Source: Adhaeribacter_A terreus
GTDB lineage: Bacteria > Bacteroidota > Bacteroidia > Cytophagales > Hymenobacteraceae
Length of the DNA stretch: 64,000 bases
Assembly: GCF_042657365.1 (NCBI RefSeq)
Contig: NZ_JBHSKT010000007.1
Span: 124,001-188,000 of the forward strand
Reading direction: 5' to 3'
Numbering within the stretch: the stretch's first letter is position 1; every line of letters starts with the position of its first letter. This document shows positions 9,469-19,017 of this stretch, piece after piece. The position numbers and the translations under genes are program-made. Under the pieces are notes generated by a model. That model saw only the letters and a program-made list of their open reading frames with translations. It made no database searches and was not told where the DNA came from.

Positions 9469-9842
9469 TATTAATAAACCCCAGTAATTCAGGAAATTAT
9501 GTAGCTCAATTTTGAGTGTATTTTAAATTGTATTTTACGAATGGGGTGATTTGTGCAAATTGTTGAAAAACAGTAAAATAATGCTTTGTTGCGCTTTAAA
9601 TGCATGCATGTTATAAGTCTTTTGAAAGCTGTTTTTGTACTCTAAACTATTAGCTCTTGTTTAAATATTTTTCGGACCTGAAAAAGTGTTGCGGAAAAAA
9701 TGTTGGGTTTACAGGTAACAGCGTTTTGCTGCGGTTTTCAGGAGAGGTTTTATGGAAAATGTGGCTTTGTAAATTTTGTTAATAGACTGGGTTTGGGCGT
9801 GATTTATAAACTTTTTTGCTTGAGCTTCACAGATTGTATCAA

Positions 9843-9872
9843 GACTTTTAAAGCCTGATTTCCTACCGTTTT
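9843..9872 (-). repeat. D30 element, - orientation
   Basis: GAC (9843-9845), 15 nt, core TCCTACCG (9861-9868). Homologous copies sit at 13215-13244 and 16607-16636 in the duplicated intergenic regions. Confidence 0.75.
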
Positions 9873-9913
9873 CAGTAAGTTATTTCCCTGATATTTTGTT
9901 GAAAATGGAGAAT

Positions 9914-9973
9914 TACTTTTTACACCAGAAAGCATAGCGTTTTGACTTTTGAGACCTAAAAACATAGCGTTTT
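9914..9973 (-). repeat. perfectly abutting tandem pair of D30 elements (9914-9943, 9944-9973)
   Basis: Cores GCATAGCG (9932-9939) and ACATAGCG (9962-9969). The second GAC follows the first T-run directly, so the period is exactly 30 bp. Confidence 0.9.
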
Positions 9974-9985
9974 TCAATAGGCTAT

Positions 9986-10024
9986 AAAAAAAAAGTCCCG
10001 CCAGATAGCCAGCGGGACTTTTTT
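9986..10024 (-). terminator. terminator of the 10045-12765 gene
   Basis: Stem GTCCCGC / GCGGGAC (9995-10001 / 10012-10018) flanked by A-run and T-run. The GACTTTTTT side is also the arm of the next D30 copy. Confidence 0.85.
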
Positions 10025-10045
10025 AAGCAAAAACGATAGCGTTTT
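10016..10045 (-). repeat. D30 element fused to a terminator, - orientation
   Basis: GAC (10016-10018) is the end of the terminator stem; core CGATAGCG at 10034-10041. The element touches the stop codon of the following gene. Confidence 0.85.
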
Positions 10046-12765
10046 TATTCTACGATCAGTTTACGGGTAGCCACATTTCCTTCAGAAGCAATTTTAAGGA
10101 TGTAGATACCTTTAGCCGTACCGTTCAGATTTAATTGGGTAGTTCCGGAGTTGTTGGTAACGGTTTGCTGTTTTACCAGTTTACCGGTCAGGTCCGTTAC
10201 TTCTACTGAGTAGTTACGGGTTGTAGTTGGTACTTTCAGGTTGAACAGGCCGTTAGACGGGTTCGGGAATACTACTACGTTGTTTTGCAGATAGTTTTCG
10301 GAGATACCTACGCAAGTGGAGCATGCAACGCGTACGATCTGGATATTGTCGATCACGTTGGCAGTACCGTTGCCGTTAGCATATTCTTCTTTCACGTTGC
10401 TTTCCAGGCCAATCTGAATGCTGCCTTTGTTTTTGTAAGGAGTCAGATTAACTTTAATGGTTTTCCAGGGAGCCGTTGTGCCGGTTGGGTAGCCACCAAA
10501 AGGAGGCCAGTAATTCTGGCCAACCTGATTACCGTTTACTGTAACGCGGAAGTTTGTGTTGAACATGGAAGCTTTATAAAGCTGTTTCAGGTCGAAAGTA
10601 AGGATCAGGGAATCTGAGCCAATATTAGTAGGCGTAAGGCAAATATAAACAGCCGAGAAGTTATCTGCGTTCTTTATCCATGGATCAAGATTGCTCGCCG
10701 GAGCTATCCATTTAGAATTGTCTATCCCGTCCATGACCAAGCCTTTGCCGGTTCCGTTACCAGCGCCGGTAATTTCGTTTATGGAAGATTTAGCATTGGT
10801 GATAATGCGCGCGGCATTCATACTGGTCGGCGGGGTTTCGAAATCGAGTGTAATCGGTATGGTGTTGAACAAGGTGTTGGTTACATTATATATAACGGTG
10901 TTGTTAGCCATTTCCGGATCTATTCCAACATTGGTTACAATGCGAACTTCAATACTATGCGGGCCGGCAGCCGAGAGGTTTGCAGTTTGAGTAAAGGTGA
11001 AATTTGTTGGAGTATTCGGCATTAAATTATTGCCGGTAGCAGGAGCTGACCAGGCGCCGCCATCAACTCTGAATTGCAGGTGGAAATTGCTTATGGGAAT
11101 GGCGCCCAGGTTCTCGATTATTACTTCAACTTTTTCGGTGGCGCCGAAACCGCAAGACTGCATAAGCGGCACAAAAGAATTAATAGCCAGATTATTAGTA
11201 TTGTCAACAATGCGTACATCGTCGAAGGCAAAACCATCATAAGCTAACCAGTTATTGGAGCCAAAGGCAACGCGCAACAATACGTCCGGCTGTCCGGCTA
11301 AACCGGTAAGTCTGTGTTTTACATTCACCCAGCCACCGCTGCCCGGAGGGGTGGCAGTACCGCCTGCTCCGCCAGTCCAGCCTTGCTGCTGACCACCCGG
11401 ATTACCGGAGATGGTGCTGGAGTTATACCAGTTATTAGGTTGCCCCATGGTACCAATGGTTTGCCAGGTGGCGCCTCCATCTATAGAAGATTGTAGCACC
11501 GCACCCGCTAAACCAGCTTCCGAAGCCCACCAAACTTTCATTTCAAAGTCAGGATCGCCGATGGATAAGCCCGCGAAGTTAAAGCAAGGGCCTATTACAT
11601 AGGAATTTTCGCTGGTATTATAAGTGCCGGTAAGGTTGGTTACCCAGGCATTTACGCCCGATGAAGCGCCCTGAATAATTTGCTTCGCCGGGGTGCCCAA
11701 TGCCCAGGAAGAGTTTGTGCCGCCAGAGCGCCAGCCGCCATTGCCATTTTCGAAATTCTGGCTGTAAGGGAAAGTAGAAATAATCGGAACGGAAGTAACA
11801 GTTCTGGTTGCCGAATTATTGGTTGGGTCGCCATCGCCGGGTAGCAAGGTGGTTGCCGTAATGGTATAAGTGGTAGGCGTAGCTAAGTTCGCTTTTTGCG
11901 TGAAGCAATAGGTGTAAGTGCTAAGTGGTGGAATGGTAGCCGTTACAGTTTCGGTAATTACCGGTCCATTGCCGATCTGGTAACTAACCGGGAAGTTGGT
12001 TTGCGCGGCTATGCCTTTGTTGGTAATGGTTACGCAAACGTTTTCGGCCGCCGATAAAGCACAGCTGGAAACTGGCGAGGTGAAGGCCGTTAATTCTAAA
12101 TCTAAAGAAGGAGTTTCCATCACAGAAACGTCGTCAAAAGCAAAGCCTTCGTAGGTAGAACTGACATCGGAACCAAATGCAATGCGCAGTCTAACGTTGG
12201 CCTGACCGCCTAAACCCGTAAGGGCATGTTTTGCTAATACCCAGCCACCGCTGCCGGTGGTGCCGCTTCCGCTCCAGCCAATAGACTGGCCACCCGGAGA
12301 TCCACCGATGTTGCTGGAGTTATACCAGTTATTTGGGGCACCAAAAGTACCAACCACTTGCCAGGTAGCGCCATTGTCGATAGAAGATTGCAGTACGGTG
12401 CCATCCCAGCCTGATTCGCTGTTCCACCAGATTTTGGCCAGGAAAATAGGCTGAATCAGGTTGGTAAAGTTGAAACACGGACTTTGCACGTATGAAGCTT
12501 CATTGTTATTATAATTTCCGCTCAGGTTGGTAACCCAGGCATTCGGCGGCGATGCAGCCGAATTGATAACAGCACCAATAGGAATACCCATAGCCCAGGA
12601 ATTTGCTCCTGAAGCTCCCGGAAGTGAGCCACTGACCCAGCCACCTGCATTGGAATCGAAGTTCTGGAAGTAGGGGAAAGTGGAAATAGTAGTTGTACAG
12701 GTCTGTGCCCAGGCTTGCCCGATCAGTATACACAAAAGCAGTGAAAGCGGTAATATTTTTTTCAT
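10045..12765 (-). CDS. T9SS-secreted MAM/CARDB-module protein, tandem paralogue 2
   Basis: 906 residues from the ATG at 12765 (MKKILPLSLLLCILIGQAWA signal peptide); an ATG two codons upstream is also possible. The domain order is as in the neighbour at 6683-9394: MAM-like, CARDB-like, MAM-like (FENGNGGWRSGG), CARDB-like, DFETPPTS domain, type A sorting domain. It carries an extra CSTC pair (AC STCVG) just before the sorting domain, absent from the other paralogues. The promoter core is degenerate relative to its neighbours. Function is unknown; the protein should be exported through the T9SS. Confidence 0.85.
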   Translation of the reverse strand: MKKILPLSLLLCILIGQAWAQTCTTTISTFPYFQNFDSNAGGWVSGSLPGASGANSWAMGIPIGAVINSAASPPNAWVTNLSGNYNNNEASYVQSPCFNFTNLIQPIFLAKIWWNSESGWDGTVLQSSIDNGATWQVVGTFGAPNNWYNSSNIGGSPGGQSIGWSGSGTTGSGGWVLAKHALTGLGGQANVRLRIAFGSDVSSTYEGFAFDDVSVMETPSLDLELTAFTSPVSSCALSAAENVCVTITNKGIAAQTNFPVSYQIGNGPVITETVTATIPPLSTYTYCFTQKANLATPTTYTITATTLLPGDGDPTNNSATRTVTSVPIISTFPYSQNFENGNGGWRSGGTNSSWALGTPAKQIIQGASSGVNAWVTNLTGTYNTSENSYVIGPCFNFAGLSIGDPDFEMKVWWASEAGLAGAVLQSSIDGGATWQTIGTMGQPNNWYNSSTISGNPGGQQQGWTGGAGGTATPPGSGGWVNVKHRLTGLAGQPDVLLRVAFGSNNWLAYDGFAFDDVRIVDNTNNLAINSFVPLMQSCGFGATEKVEVIIENLGAIPISNFHLQFRVDGGAWSAPATGNNLMPNTPTNFTFTQTANLSAAGPHSIEVRIVTNVGIDPEMANNTVIYNVTNTLFNTIPITLDFETPPTSMNAARIITNAKSSINEITGAGNGTGKGLVMDGIDNSKWIAPASNLDPWIKNADNFSAVYICLTPTNIGSDSLILTFDLKQLYKASMFNTNFRVTVNGNQVGQNYWPPFGGYPTGTTAPWKTIKVNLTPYKNKGSIQIGLESNVKEEYANGNGTANVIDNIQIVRVACSTCVGISENYLQNNVVVFPNPSNGLFNLKVPTTTRNYSVEVTDLTGKLVKQQTVTNNSGTTQLNLNGTAKGIYILKIASEGNVATRKLIVE

Positions 12766-13214
12766 GTGCAATAGGTTTATAAGGTAGGATAAAGTGATGT
12801 TAGGCTGTTGAATTTATTTATAAATATAGAATTTTAAAATATTAATAAATCTCAGTTATTCAGGAAATTATGCGATTCAGCATTGGGTGTGTTTTAAATT
12901 GTATTTTACGAATGGGGTGATTTGTGTAAATTGTTGAAAAACAGTAAAATAATGCTTTGTTGGACTTTAAATGCACTCATGTTATAAGGCTCTTGAAAGC
13001 GGATTTTGTATTGTAAGCTATTGGTTGTTTTTAAAATATTTTTCGACCCTGAAGAAGTGTTGCGAGAAAATTGTTGGGTTTACAGGTAACAGCGTTTTGC
13101 TGCGGTTTTCAGGAGAGGTTTTATGGAAAATATTGCTCCGGTAAGTTTTGTTTATAGTTGGGGCTTGGATGCGTTTTGTAAACCTTTTTGCTTGAGCTTC
13201 ACAGATTGTATCAG

Positions 13215-13244
13215 GACTTTTAAAGCCTGATTTTCTACCGTTTT
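13215..13244 (-). repeat. D30 element, - orientation
   Basis: GAC (13215-13217), 15 nt, core TTCTACCG (13233-13240). Duplicate of the copy at 9843. Confidence 0.75.
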
Positions 13245-13285
13245 TCGTAGGTTATTCCCCTGATATTATATTGGAAAGAGAGATT

Positions 13286-13315
13286 TACTTTTTACACCAG
13301 AAAGCATAGCGTTTT
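13286..13315 (-). repeat. D30 element, - orientation
   Basis: TAC, 15 nt, core GCATAGCG (13304-13311). Matches 9914-9943, but the tandem partner there is replaced here by the GTCATCC repeat. Confidence 0.85.
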
Positions 13316-13323
13316 TCACGTCC

Positions 13324-13353
13324 TGTCATCCAGAGCGCTAGCGAAGGACCTTG
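13324..13353 (+). repeat. GTCATCC...AAGGACCTTG dispersed repeat
   Basis: TGTCATCC, a short GCGCTAGCG centre, then AAGGACCTTG. Same family as 560-629 and the left arm of 53180-53327. It sits between two D30 copies. Confidence 0.6.
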
Positions 13354-13364
13354 ATGGCGAACAG

Positions 13365-13394
13365 CAGTTTTTCAGGCTAAAAGCATACCATTTT
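13365..13394 (-). repeat. D30 element, - orientation
   Basis: CAG, 15 nt (TTTTTCAGGCT..), core GCATACCA (13383-13390). Confidence 0.75.
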
Positions 13395-13410
13395 TCTTTC
13401 GGTTATAAAC

Positions 13411-13449
13411 AAAAAAAAAGTCCCGCCGGATACCCAGCGGGACTTTTTT
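13411..13449 (-). terminator. terminator of the 13472-16159 gene
   Basis: Stem GTCCCGC / GCGGGAC (13420-13426 / 13437-13443) with A-run and T-run flanks. Confidence 0.85.
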
Positions 13450-13470
13450 AAGCAAAAACGATAGCGTTTT
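13441..13470 (-). repeat. D30 element fused to a terminator, - orientation
   Basis: GAC (13441-13443) ends the terminator stem; core CGATAGCG (13459-13466), just outside the stop codon. Confidence 0.85.
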
Positions 13471-13471
13471 G

Positions 13472-16159
13472 TTATTCTACGATCAGTTTACGGGTAGCCA
13501 CATTTCCTTCAGAAGCAATTTTAAGGATGTAGATACCTTTAGCCGTACCGTTCAGATTTAATTGCGTTGTGCCGGAGTTGTTGGTTACGGTTTGCTGTTT
13601 TACCAGTTTACCGGTCAAATCCGTTACTTCTACAGAGTAGTTACGGGTTGTAGTTGGTACTTTCAGGTTGAACAAGCTATTAGACGGGTTCGGGAATACC
13701 ACTACGTTGTTTTGCAGGATGTTCTCTTTTATACCTTCTATAAAAGCAATGCGCTGTACTTCAATGTTGTCGATCACGTTGGCAGTACCATTGGTATTAT
13801 CGAAACCTTCTTTCACGCTGCTTTCCAAACCGATCTGAATACCACCTTTGTTTTTATATGGCGTTAGGTCGATTACGATGGTTTGCCATGAAGCAGGAGT
13901 AGTGGCCGAATAACCGCCGAAAGGAGGTCTGAAGGTCTGGCCGATCTGGTTGCCGTTCACCGTTACGCGGAAGTTGGTATTGTAGTGCGTAGTTTTATAG
14001 AACTGTTTCAGATCGAAGGTTAAACGCAGGGAATCCTGACCGATATTGGTTGGACCCAAGCAAATGTAAACCGCCGAGAAGTTATCGTTGTTGTTCGCCC
14101 AAGGGTCTAAAATACCAACCGGAATTACCCAGCTCGGATCAGCTACACCGTCCATGATCAGGCCTTTACCGGTTCCGTTACCAGTTCCGGCCATTTCCGT
14201 AATTGCAGATTTGGTTTTTGTAATGGTGCGGGCTGCAGAAACACTGGTTGACGGGGTTTCGAAATCGAGGGTAACAGGCAGGCCGGTGTAAAGTGCGTTG
14301 GTTACATTGTAAACAATGGAATTGTTGGCCGGTTCCGGATCTACACCCTGCGTATTGGCGATCTCCACTTCAATGCTGTGCGGACCTGGCGTAGATAAAT
14401 CAGCGCCCTGGGTAAACGTATATTTCAGCGGTGAATCTGGTGCTAATTGCGGTGTAGCAGTGCCATTCACCCAAGAGCCGCCATCTACCCGGAATCTCAT
14501 CTGGTAAGAAGTAATATTTACGCCGCCCAGGTTTTCGATCTCTACCTGTACTTTTTCGTTGGTTCCGAAACCGCAAACCTGAATAAGTGGCGTGAAGGTG
14601 TTTATAGATAAGTTATGTGAATTATCCCCTATGCGAATGTCATCGAAAGCAAAACCGTCGTAATCGCCGTAAGAATCGGAGGCAAAAGCTACGCGCAGCA
14701 ATACTGCAGACTGGCCGGCTAAACCGTTAAGTTTATGTTTCACTTTTACCCAGCCGTTGCTGCTGGTACCTCCGGTGCCGCTCCAGCCAACAGCCTGCCC
14801 GCCCGGATTTCCCCAGATATTGCTGTTATTGAACCAGTTATTTGGCTGGCCAACCGCACCTACGTTTTGCCATGTTGTGCCGCCGTTTGTGGAGTATTGC
14901 AATACGGCACCATCCCAGCCCTGTTCAGAGCTCCACCAGGCTTTCATTTCAAAATCAGGGTCGCCGGTTAAGCCAGAGAAGTTAAAGCACGGGCTCATTA
15001 CGTACGAATTTTCGCTGGTATTATAAGTGCCGGTAAGGTTGGTTACCCAGGCATTTACGCCCGATGAAGCTCCCTGAATAACTTGTTTTGCGGGCGTGCC
15101 AAAAGCCCAGGAAGAACTTGTACCGCCAGAGCGCCAGCCGCCATTGCCATTTTCGAAATTCTGGCTGTAAGGGAAAGTAGAAATTACCGGAACGGAAGTA
15201 ACAGTTCTGGTTGCGGAATTATTGGTTGGGTCGCCATCGCCGGGTAGCATAGTGGTTGCCGTAATGGTATAAGTGGCAGGAATAGACAAGTTCGCTTTTT
15301 GCGTGAAGCAATAGGTGTAAGTGCCAAGTGGTGGAATGGTAGCGGTTACAGTTTCGGTAACTACCGGTCCACTGCCGATCTGGTAACTAACCGGGAAGTT
15401 GGTTTGCGCAGCTATGCCTTTATTGGTAATGGTTACGCAAACGTTTTCAGCAGCGCTTAAAGAGCAACCTGAATTTGGGGCTGTAAAAGTAGTTAATTCC
15501 AGATCCAGGGTAGGCGTTTCAATTATAGAAACGTCGTCGAAAGCAAAACCGTCGTAGTTAATAATGCCATCGGCGGCAAAAGCGATCCGGAGTCTAACGT
15601 TCGGCTGGCCGCCTAAGCCTGTAAGTACATGTTTGGCTAATACATAGCCGCCGCTGGATGAGGTTGAAGTTCCGGCCCAGCCTTGTTGCTGGCCACCCGG
15701 CCCCGGGCTATTGAAAAAGGAGCTGGTATTGTACCAGTTATTCGGATCGCCGAATGCGCCTACAGTTTGCCAAGATGTGCCGTTATTAATGGAAGATTGC
15801 AAAACAGCCCCGTCCCAGCCGGTTTCGCTGTTCCACCAGATTTTGGCCTGAAAAATAGGCTGCACCAAAGTAGAAAAGTTAAAACAAGGGCTCGTAACCT
15901 GCGAAACTTCATCGCCGTTGTAGGTGCCGGTAAGGCTGGTAACCCAGGCCTTGGTGCCGGAAGCAGCGCCGGTGATCACTGGTTTGGCCGGCGTTCCCCA
16001 GGCCCAGGTGGAAAATGAGCCGCCAGCGGTCCAGTTCCCATTGTTGGCTTCAAAGTTTTCGAAATAAGGAAAGGTAGTAATGGGAGTGGTACAGGCTTGC
16101 CCCCAGGCCTGCCCTGCAAGCATCCACATAAACAGTGAAAATGGTATTAACTTTTTCAT
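13472..16159 (-). CDS. T9SS-secreted MAM/CARDB-module protein, tandem paralogue 3
   Basis: 895 residues. Signal peptide MKKLIPFSLFMWMLAGQAWG, two MAM-like and two CARDB-like units in alternation, the DFETPSTS domain and the type A sorting domain (NPSNSLFNLKVP...RKLIVE). Compared with paralogues 1 and 2 the first MAM-like unit is the most diverged (FEANNGNWTAGG), while the second unit and C-terminus are nearly the same, a mosaic that suggests gene conversion. The promoter is at 16191-16221. No catalytic residues are recognised. Confidence 0.85.
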   Translation of the reverse strand: MKKLIPFSLFMWMLAGQAWGQACTTPITTFPYFENFEANNGNWTAGGSFSTWAWGTPAKPVITGAASGTKAWVTSLTGTYNGDEVSQVTSPCFNFSTLVQPIFQAKIWWNSETGWDGAVLQSSINNGTSWQTVGAFGDPNNWYNTSSFFNSPGPGGQQQGWAGTSTSSSGGYVLAKHVLTGLGGQPNVRLRIAFAADGIINYDGFAFDDVSIIETPTLDLELTTFTAPNSGCSLSAAENVCVTITNKGIAAQTNFPVSYQIGSGPVVTETVTATIPPLGTYTYCFTQKANLSIPATYTITATTMLPGDGDPTNNSATRTVTSVPVISTFPYSQNFENGNGGWRSGGTSSSWAFGTPAKQVIQGASSGVNAWVTNLTGTYNTSENSYVMSPCFNFSGLTGDPDFEMKAWWSSEQGWDGAVLQYSTNGGTTWQNVGAVGQPNNWFNNSNIWGNPGGQAVGWSGTGGTSSNGWVKVKHKLNGLAGQSAVLLRVAFASDSYGDYDGFAFDDIRIGDNSHNLSINTFTPLIQVCGFGTNEKVQVEIENLGGVNITSYQMRFRVDGGSWVNGTATPQLAPDSPLKYTFTQGADLSTPGPHSIEVEIANTQGVDPEPANNSIVYNVTNALYTGLPVTLDFETPSTSVSAARTITKTKSAITEMAGTGNGTGKGLIMDGVADPSWVIPVGILDPWANNNDNFSAVYICLGPTNIGQDSLRLTFDLKQFYKTTHYNTNFRVTVNGNQIGQTFRPPFGGYSATTPASWQTIVIDLTPYKNKGGIQIGLESSVKEGFDNTNGTANVIDNIEVQRIAFIEGIKENILQNNVVVFPNPSNSLFNLKVPTTTRNYSVEVTDLTGKLVKQQTVTNNSGTTQLNLNGTAKGIYILKIASEGNVATRKLIVE

Positions 16160-16190
16160 GCGTAGTAGGTTTAAAGTGATGTTATCTGGC

Positions 16191-16221
16191 TAAATTTATA
16201 AATTTAATTGGTGTTGTCAAA
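16191..16221 (-). promoter_or_regulatory. promoter of the 13472-16159 gene
   Basis: On the minus strand: TTTG (16221-16218), 19 nt, TAAATTTA (16198-16191), as before paralogue 1. Confidence 0.65.
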
Positions 16222-16606
16222 TTTAAATAACATACTGTTGCAGTGCCTGAGGTTTCCTCCTGGAAACTGTGGGTTTAAAGTTGGGTTTTTGAAATACTGT
16301 TACATATTTAAATACCTGAAAAATAAGATAATAATGCTTTGTTTGGCTGGAAATGCCTTTATGTTACACAGTGCCTGGAACTCGTATTTGTACTGTGGTA
16401 AAACTGTTGTTAATAAAATTCACACTTCCGGAATAAAAGTGTTGTACTGAACTTGTAAAGTCTGGAGATAACAGTAGTTCGGTAATGTTGTATTAGCGAA
16501 TTATAAACCTGTTCAGAAATAAGAATGAACCTGAAAATCTCCGAAAATGAAATGCTTGAATAAAGAAGTACGATAAGTTGGTTGAATAGTTACCTTATTA
16601 TTTCAG

Positions 16607-16636
16607 GACTTTTGAACCATAATTTCCTGCCGTTTT
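16607..16636 (-). repeat. D30 element, - orientation
   Basis: GAC (16607-16609), 15 nt, core TCCTGCCG (16625-16632). Confidence 0.7.
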
Positions 16637-16677
16637 CGGTAAGCTTTTCCTTTGATATTATATTGGAAACAGAGATT

Positions 16678-16737
16678 TACTTTTTACGCCTGAAAGCATA
16701 GCGTTTTTACTTTTTTAGCCCGAAAGCATAGCGTTTT
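16678..16737 (-). repeat. perfectly abutting tandem pair of D30 elements (16678-16707, 16708-16737)
   Basis: Both cores are GCATAGCG (16696-16703 and 16726-16733); both begin TAC; period exactly 30 bp. Confidence 0.9.
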
Positions 16738-16753
16738 TCTTTCGGCTTTAATC

Positions 16754-16790
16754 AAAAAAAAAAGCCCCCGGAATTTTCCGAGGGCATTTG
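16754..16790 (-). terminator. terminator of the 16833-18668 gene
   Basis: On the minus strand: GCCCTCGGAA, short loop, TTCCGGGGGC, then a T10 run. Confidence 0.75.
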
Positions 16791-16819
16791 AGTTTTAGTA
16801 TCTGAAACGATAGCGTTTT
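16790..16819 (-). repeat. D30 element, - orientation
   Basis: GAG, 15 nt (TTTTAGTATCTGAAA), core CGATAGCG (16808-16815), just beyond the stop of the next gene. Confidence 0.8.
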
Positions 16820-16832
16820 AAGCCAAGGTGTT

Positions 16833-18668
16833 TTATTCTACGATCAGTTTGCGGGTTGCTACATTTCCTTCAGAAGCGATCTTCAGGATATAGATACCTT
16901 TAGCCGTACCGTTCAGGTTTAATTGAGTAGTACCTGCGTTGTTGGTTACGGTTTGCAGTTTTACCAGTTTGCCGGTCAAGTCCATCACTTCTACAGAGTA
17001 GTTGCGGGTTGTAGTTGGTACTTTCAAGTTAAACAGGCCGTTAGACGGGTTCGGGAATACTACTACGTTGCTTTGCAGGATGTTCTCTTTTACGCCACTT
17101 ACAAAAGCAACGCGTTCCACTAAAATATTATCCATTACGTTGGCAGTACCGTTTCCATTGGCATAAGCCTCTTTCACGCTGCTTTCCAGACCGATTTGAA
17201 TGCCGCCTCTGTTTTTGTATGGAGTAAGGTCAACCACAACTTTTTTCCAAGGAACGCCAGCAGCGCCGTAACCAGCGAAAGGAGGGTTTAAGGTATTATC
17301 TTTTACGCCATCTACCAGCACATCTACCTGTTTGCCGTTTACCGTAACGCGGAAGTTGGTGTTGTAAGCGGAGGCTTTATAGAATTGTTTCAGATCGAGG
17401 GTTAAACGCAGGGAATCCGGGCCGATATTGGTTGGGCCAAGGCAGATGTAAACCGCCGAGAAAAAGTCAGGGTTGTTTTCCCAGGCATTGGTTAAACCAA
17501 CCGGAACAACCCATTTCGGATTGTCAACACCATCCATGATCAAGCCTTTGGTAGCCGTTGTACCAAAGCCAGTGCCCGAAACTTCAGCAATAGCAGAATT
17601 TGGTCTTGTAATGGTGCGGGCAGAAGCAATGCTGGTTGGTGGCGTTTCGAAATCGAGGTTAACCGGGAAGTTAGAGTAAAGGGCGTTGGTAACGTTGTAA
17701 ACAATGTTGTTGTTCAGCGGTTCCGGATCGGTGCCCTGGTTGTTGGTAACTCTTACTTCAATAGCATATGCACCGGCAGCAGTAAGGTCGGCAGGTTGGT
17801 TGGTGAAAATATACGGTACCTGGGTGTCTGGCTGCAGGGTAGGGCCGGCCGGACCAGTGATCCAATTGCCTACGCTTCCGCTAGGGTTGGTAATACGGTA
17901 TTCTACGGTGTAGTTAGAAACGGCTACGCTGCCTAAGTTTTCCAGAATTACTTCCACTTTTTCGGCTGGGCCAAAACCGCAGATCTGCGTAAGCGGCACA
18001 AAAGAAGAAATAGCCAGGTTGTTGGTGTTATCGCCAATGCGGATGTCATCGAAAGCAACGCCGTCATAACTATTTACGCTACCATCGGAACCGAAAGCAA
18101 TACGTAATCTTACGTTTGCCTGACCGCCTAAATTATTGAGTTTGTGTTTCGCTTTCACCCAGCCGCCGCTGCCATTGGCGCCAGCGCCAGACCAGCCAAT
18201 TTGCTGTCCGCCAGGGTTTCCGCTAATTGTATTGTCGTTGTACCAGAAATTCGGGTCGCTTAAAGCACCAACATTCTGCCACGATGTACCATTGTTTATA
18301 GAAGATTGCAGTACCGCGCCATCCCAGCTGAATTCGGAATTCCACCAGATTTTCATTTCGAAATCCGGGTCGCCGGTTAAAGCAGAAAAGTTAAAGCACG
18401 GGCTTAATACAAACGAGTTTTCGCTGTTGTTGTAGTTTCCGGTAGGGTTTGTGATCCAGGCTTGAGTACCGGAAGATGCGCCCTGAATTACCGTTCCGGC
18501 CGGAGTACCTAAGGCCCAGGAAGAATTGGTTCCTCCGCTGGTCCAGCCGCCGGCGCCATTTTCAAAATTCTGACTGTAAGGAAATGTGTTGATGGTGGTG
18601 GTGCAGGTTTGTGCTTGCGCCAGGCTGCCCATTGCCATCATGCCTAAAAGAAAGTAAAGTTTTTTCAT
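16833..18668 (-). CDS. T9SS-secreted MAM/CARDB-module protein, short tandem paralogue 4
   Basis: 611 residues from ATG at 18668 (signal peptide MKKLYFLLGMMAMGSLAQAQ). An upstream in-frame ATG at 18725 would put 19 residues before the signal peptide and is unlikely. It has one MAM-like unit, one CARDB-like unit, the DFETPPTS domain and a sorting domain almost identical to those of its neighbours. It therefore looks like paralogues 1-3 with the first MAM plus CARDB pair missing. It is either the ancestral unit or a deletion product. A unique insertion (VDVLVDGVKDNTLN) lies in the DFETPP domain. Confidence 0.85.
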   Translation of the reverse strand: MKKLYFLLGMMAMGSLAQAQTCTTTINTFPYSQNFENGAGGWTSGGTNSSWALGTPAGTVIQGASSGTQAWITNPTGNYNNSENSFVLSPCFNFSALTGDPDFEMKIWWNSEFSWDGAVLQSSINNGTSWQNVGALSDPNFWYNDNTISGNPGGQQIGWSGAGANGSGGWVKAKHKLNNLGGQANVRLRIAFGSDGSVNSYDGVAFDDIRIGDNTNNLAISSFVPLTQICGFGPAEKVEVILENLGSVAVSNYTVEYRITNPSGSVGNWITGPAGPTLQPDTQVPYIFTNQPADLTAAGAYAIEVRVTNNQGTDPEPLNNNIVYNVTNALYSNFPVNLDFETPPTSIASARTITRPNSAIAEVSGTGFGTTATKGLIMDGVDNPKWVVPVGLTNAWENNPDFFSAVYICLGPTNIGPDSLRLTLDLKQFYKASAYNTNFRVTVNGKQVDVLVDGVKDNTLNPPFAGYGAAGVPWKKVVVDLTPYKNRGGIQIGLESSVKEAYANGNGTANVMDNILVERVAFVSGVKENILQSNVVVFPNPSNGLFNLKVPTTTRNYSVEVMDLTGKLVKLQTVTNNAGTTQLNLNGTAKGIYILKIASEGNVATRKLIVE

Positions 18669-19017
18669 AAAAGTAAAGGTGATAGTGCAATAAATAGATT
18701 TCGTAAAATTAAAAAAAATATTCAAATAACCTAAAAAATAGTTATGAATTTACCTGGTTTCAAAACATGAAATCAATCAGATTTTTGCGGGTATAATCTA
18801 ATTCTAATATCCTTTCTGTAAATTGGGATTCAACACTATTTAGCTTGTAAGTTTTTGTAAGTTAATTGTTTATAGTTTTATGGCTGAAATTATTAAAAAG
18901 TTTCGGATATTGAAAAACTAAAATATTAAACTTAGTAAATGTTCCAGAACAGAAGTTTGTTTTCAGGGTGTGAGCAAGCGAATTAAAATTCGGATAGCTT
19001 TAAAACCTTTCAGCTTC

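Larger units (their letters stand above)
9395..10044. other. 650-bp intergenic region, duplicated at 12772-13471
   Basis: No gene is seen. It holds the promoter of the 6683-9394 gene, D30 copies and the terminator of the next gene. Long stretches match 12772-13471, including a run near 9705-9758 that recurs near 13076-13129 almost unchanged. The duplication unit therefore covered the gene together with its upstream DNA. Confidence 0.75.
12772..13471. other. 700-bp intergenic region, second copy of the 9395-10044 region
   Basis: No gene is seen. It carries D30 copies, a short GTCATCC repeat at 13324-13353 that is absent from the first copy, and the terminator of the gene ending at 13472. Confidence 0.7.
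16160..16832. other. 670-bp intergenic region, diverged third copy
   Basis: No gene is seen. The right half resembles 13200-13320 (same GATATTATATTGGAAA words and D30 copies); the left half is more diverged. It holds the promoter of the 13472-16159 gene. Confidence 0.65.

Noticed and set aside
16208..16450. 80-residue + strand frame between T9SS genes
   Set aside because: Lies in a diverged copy of a duplicated spacer whose sister copies do not keep the frame.
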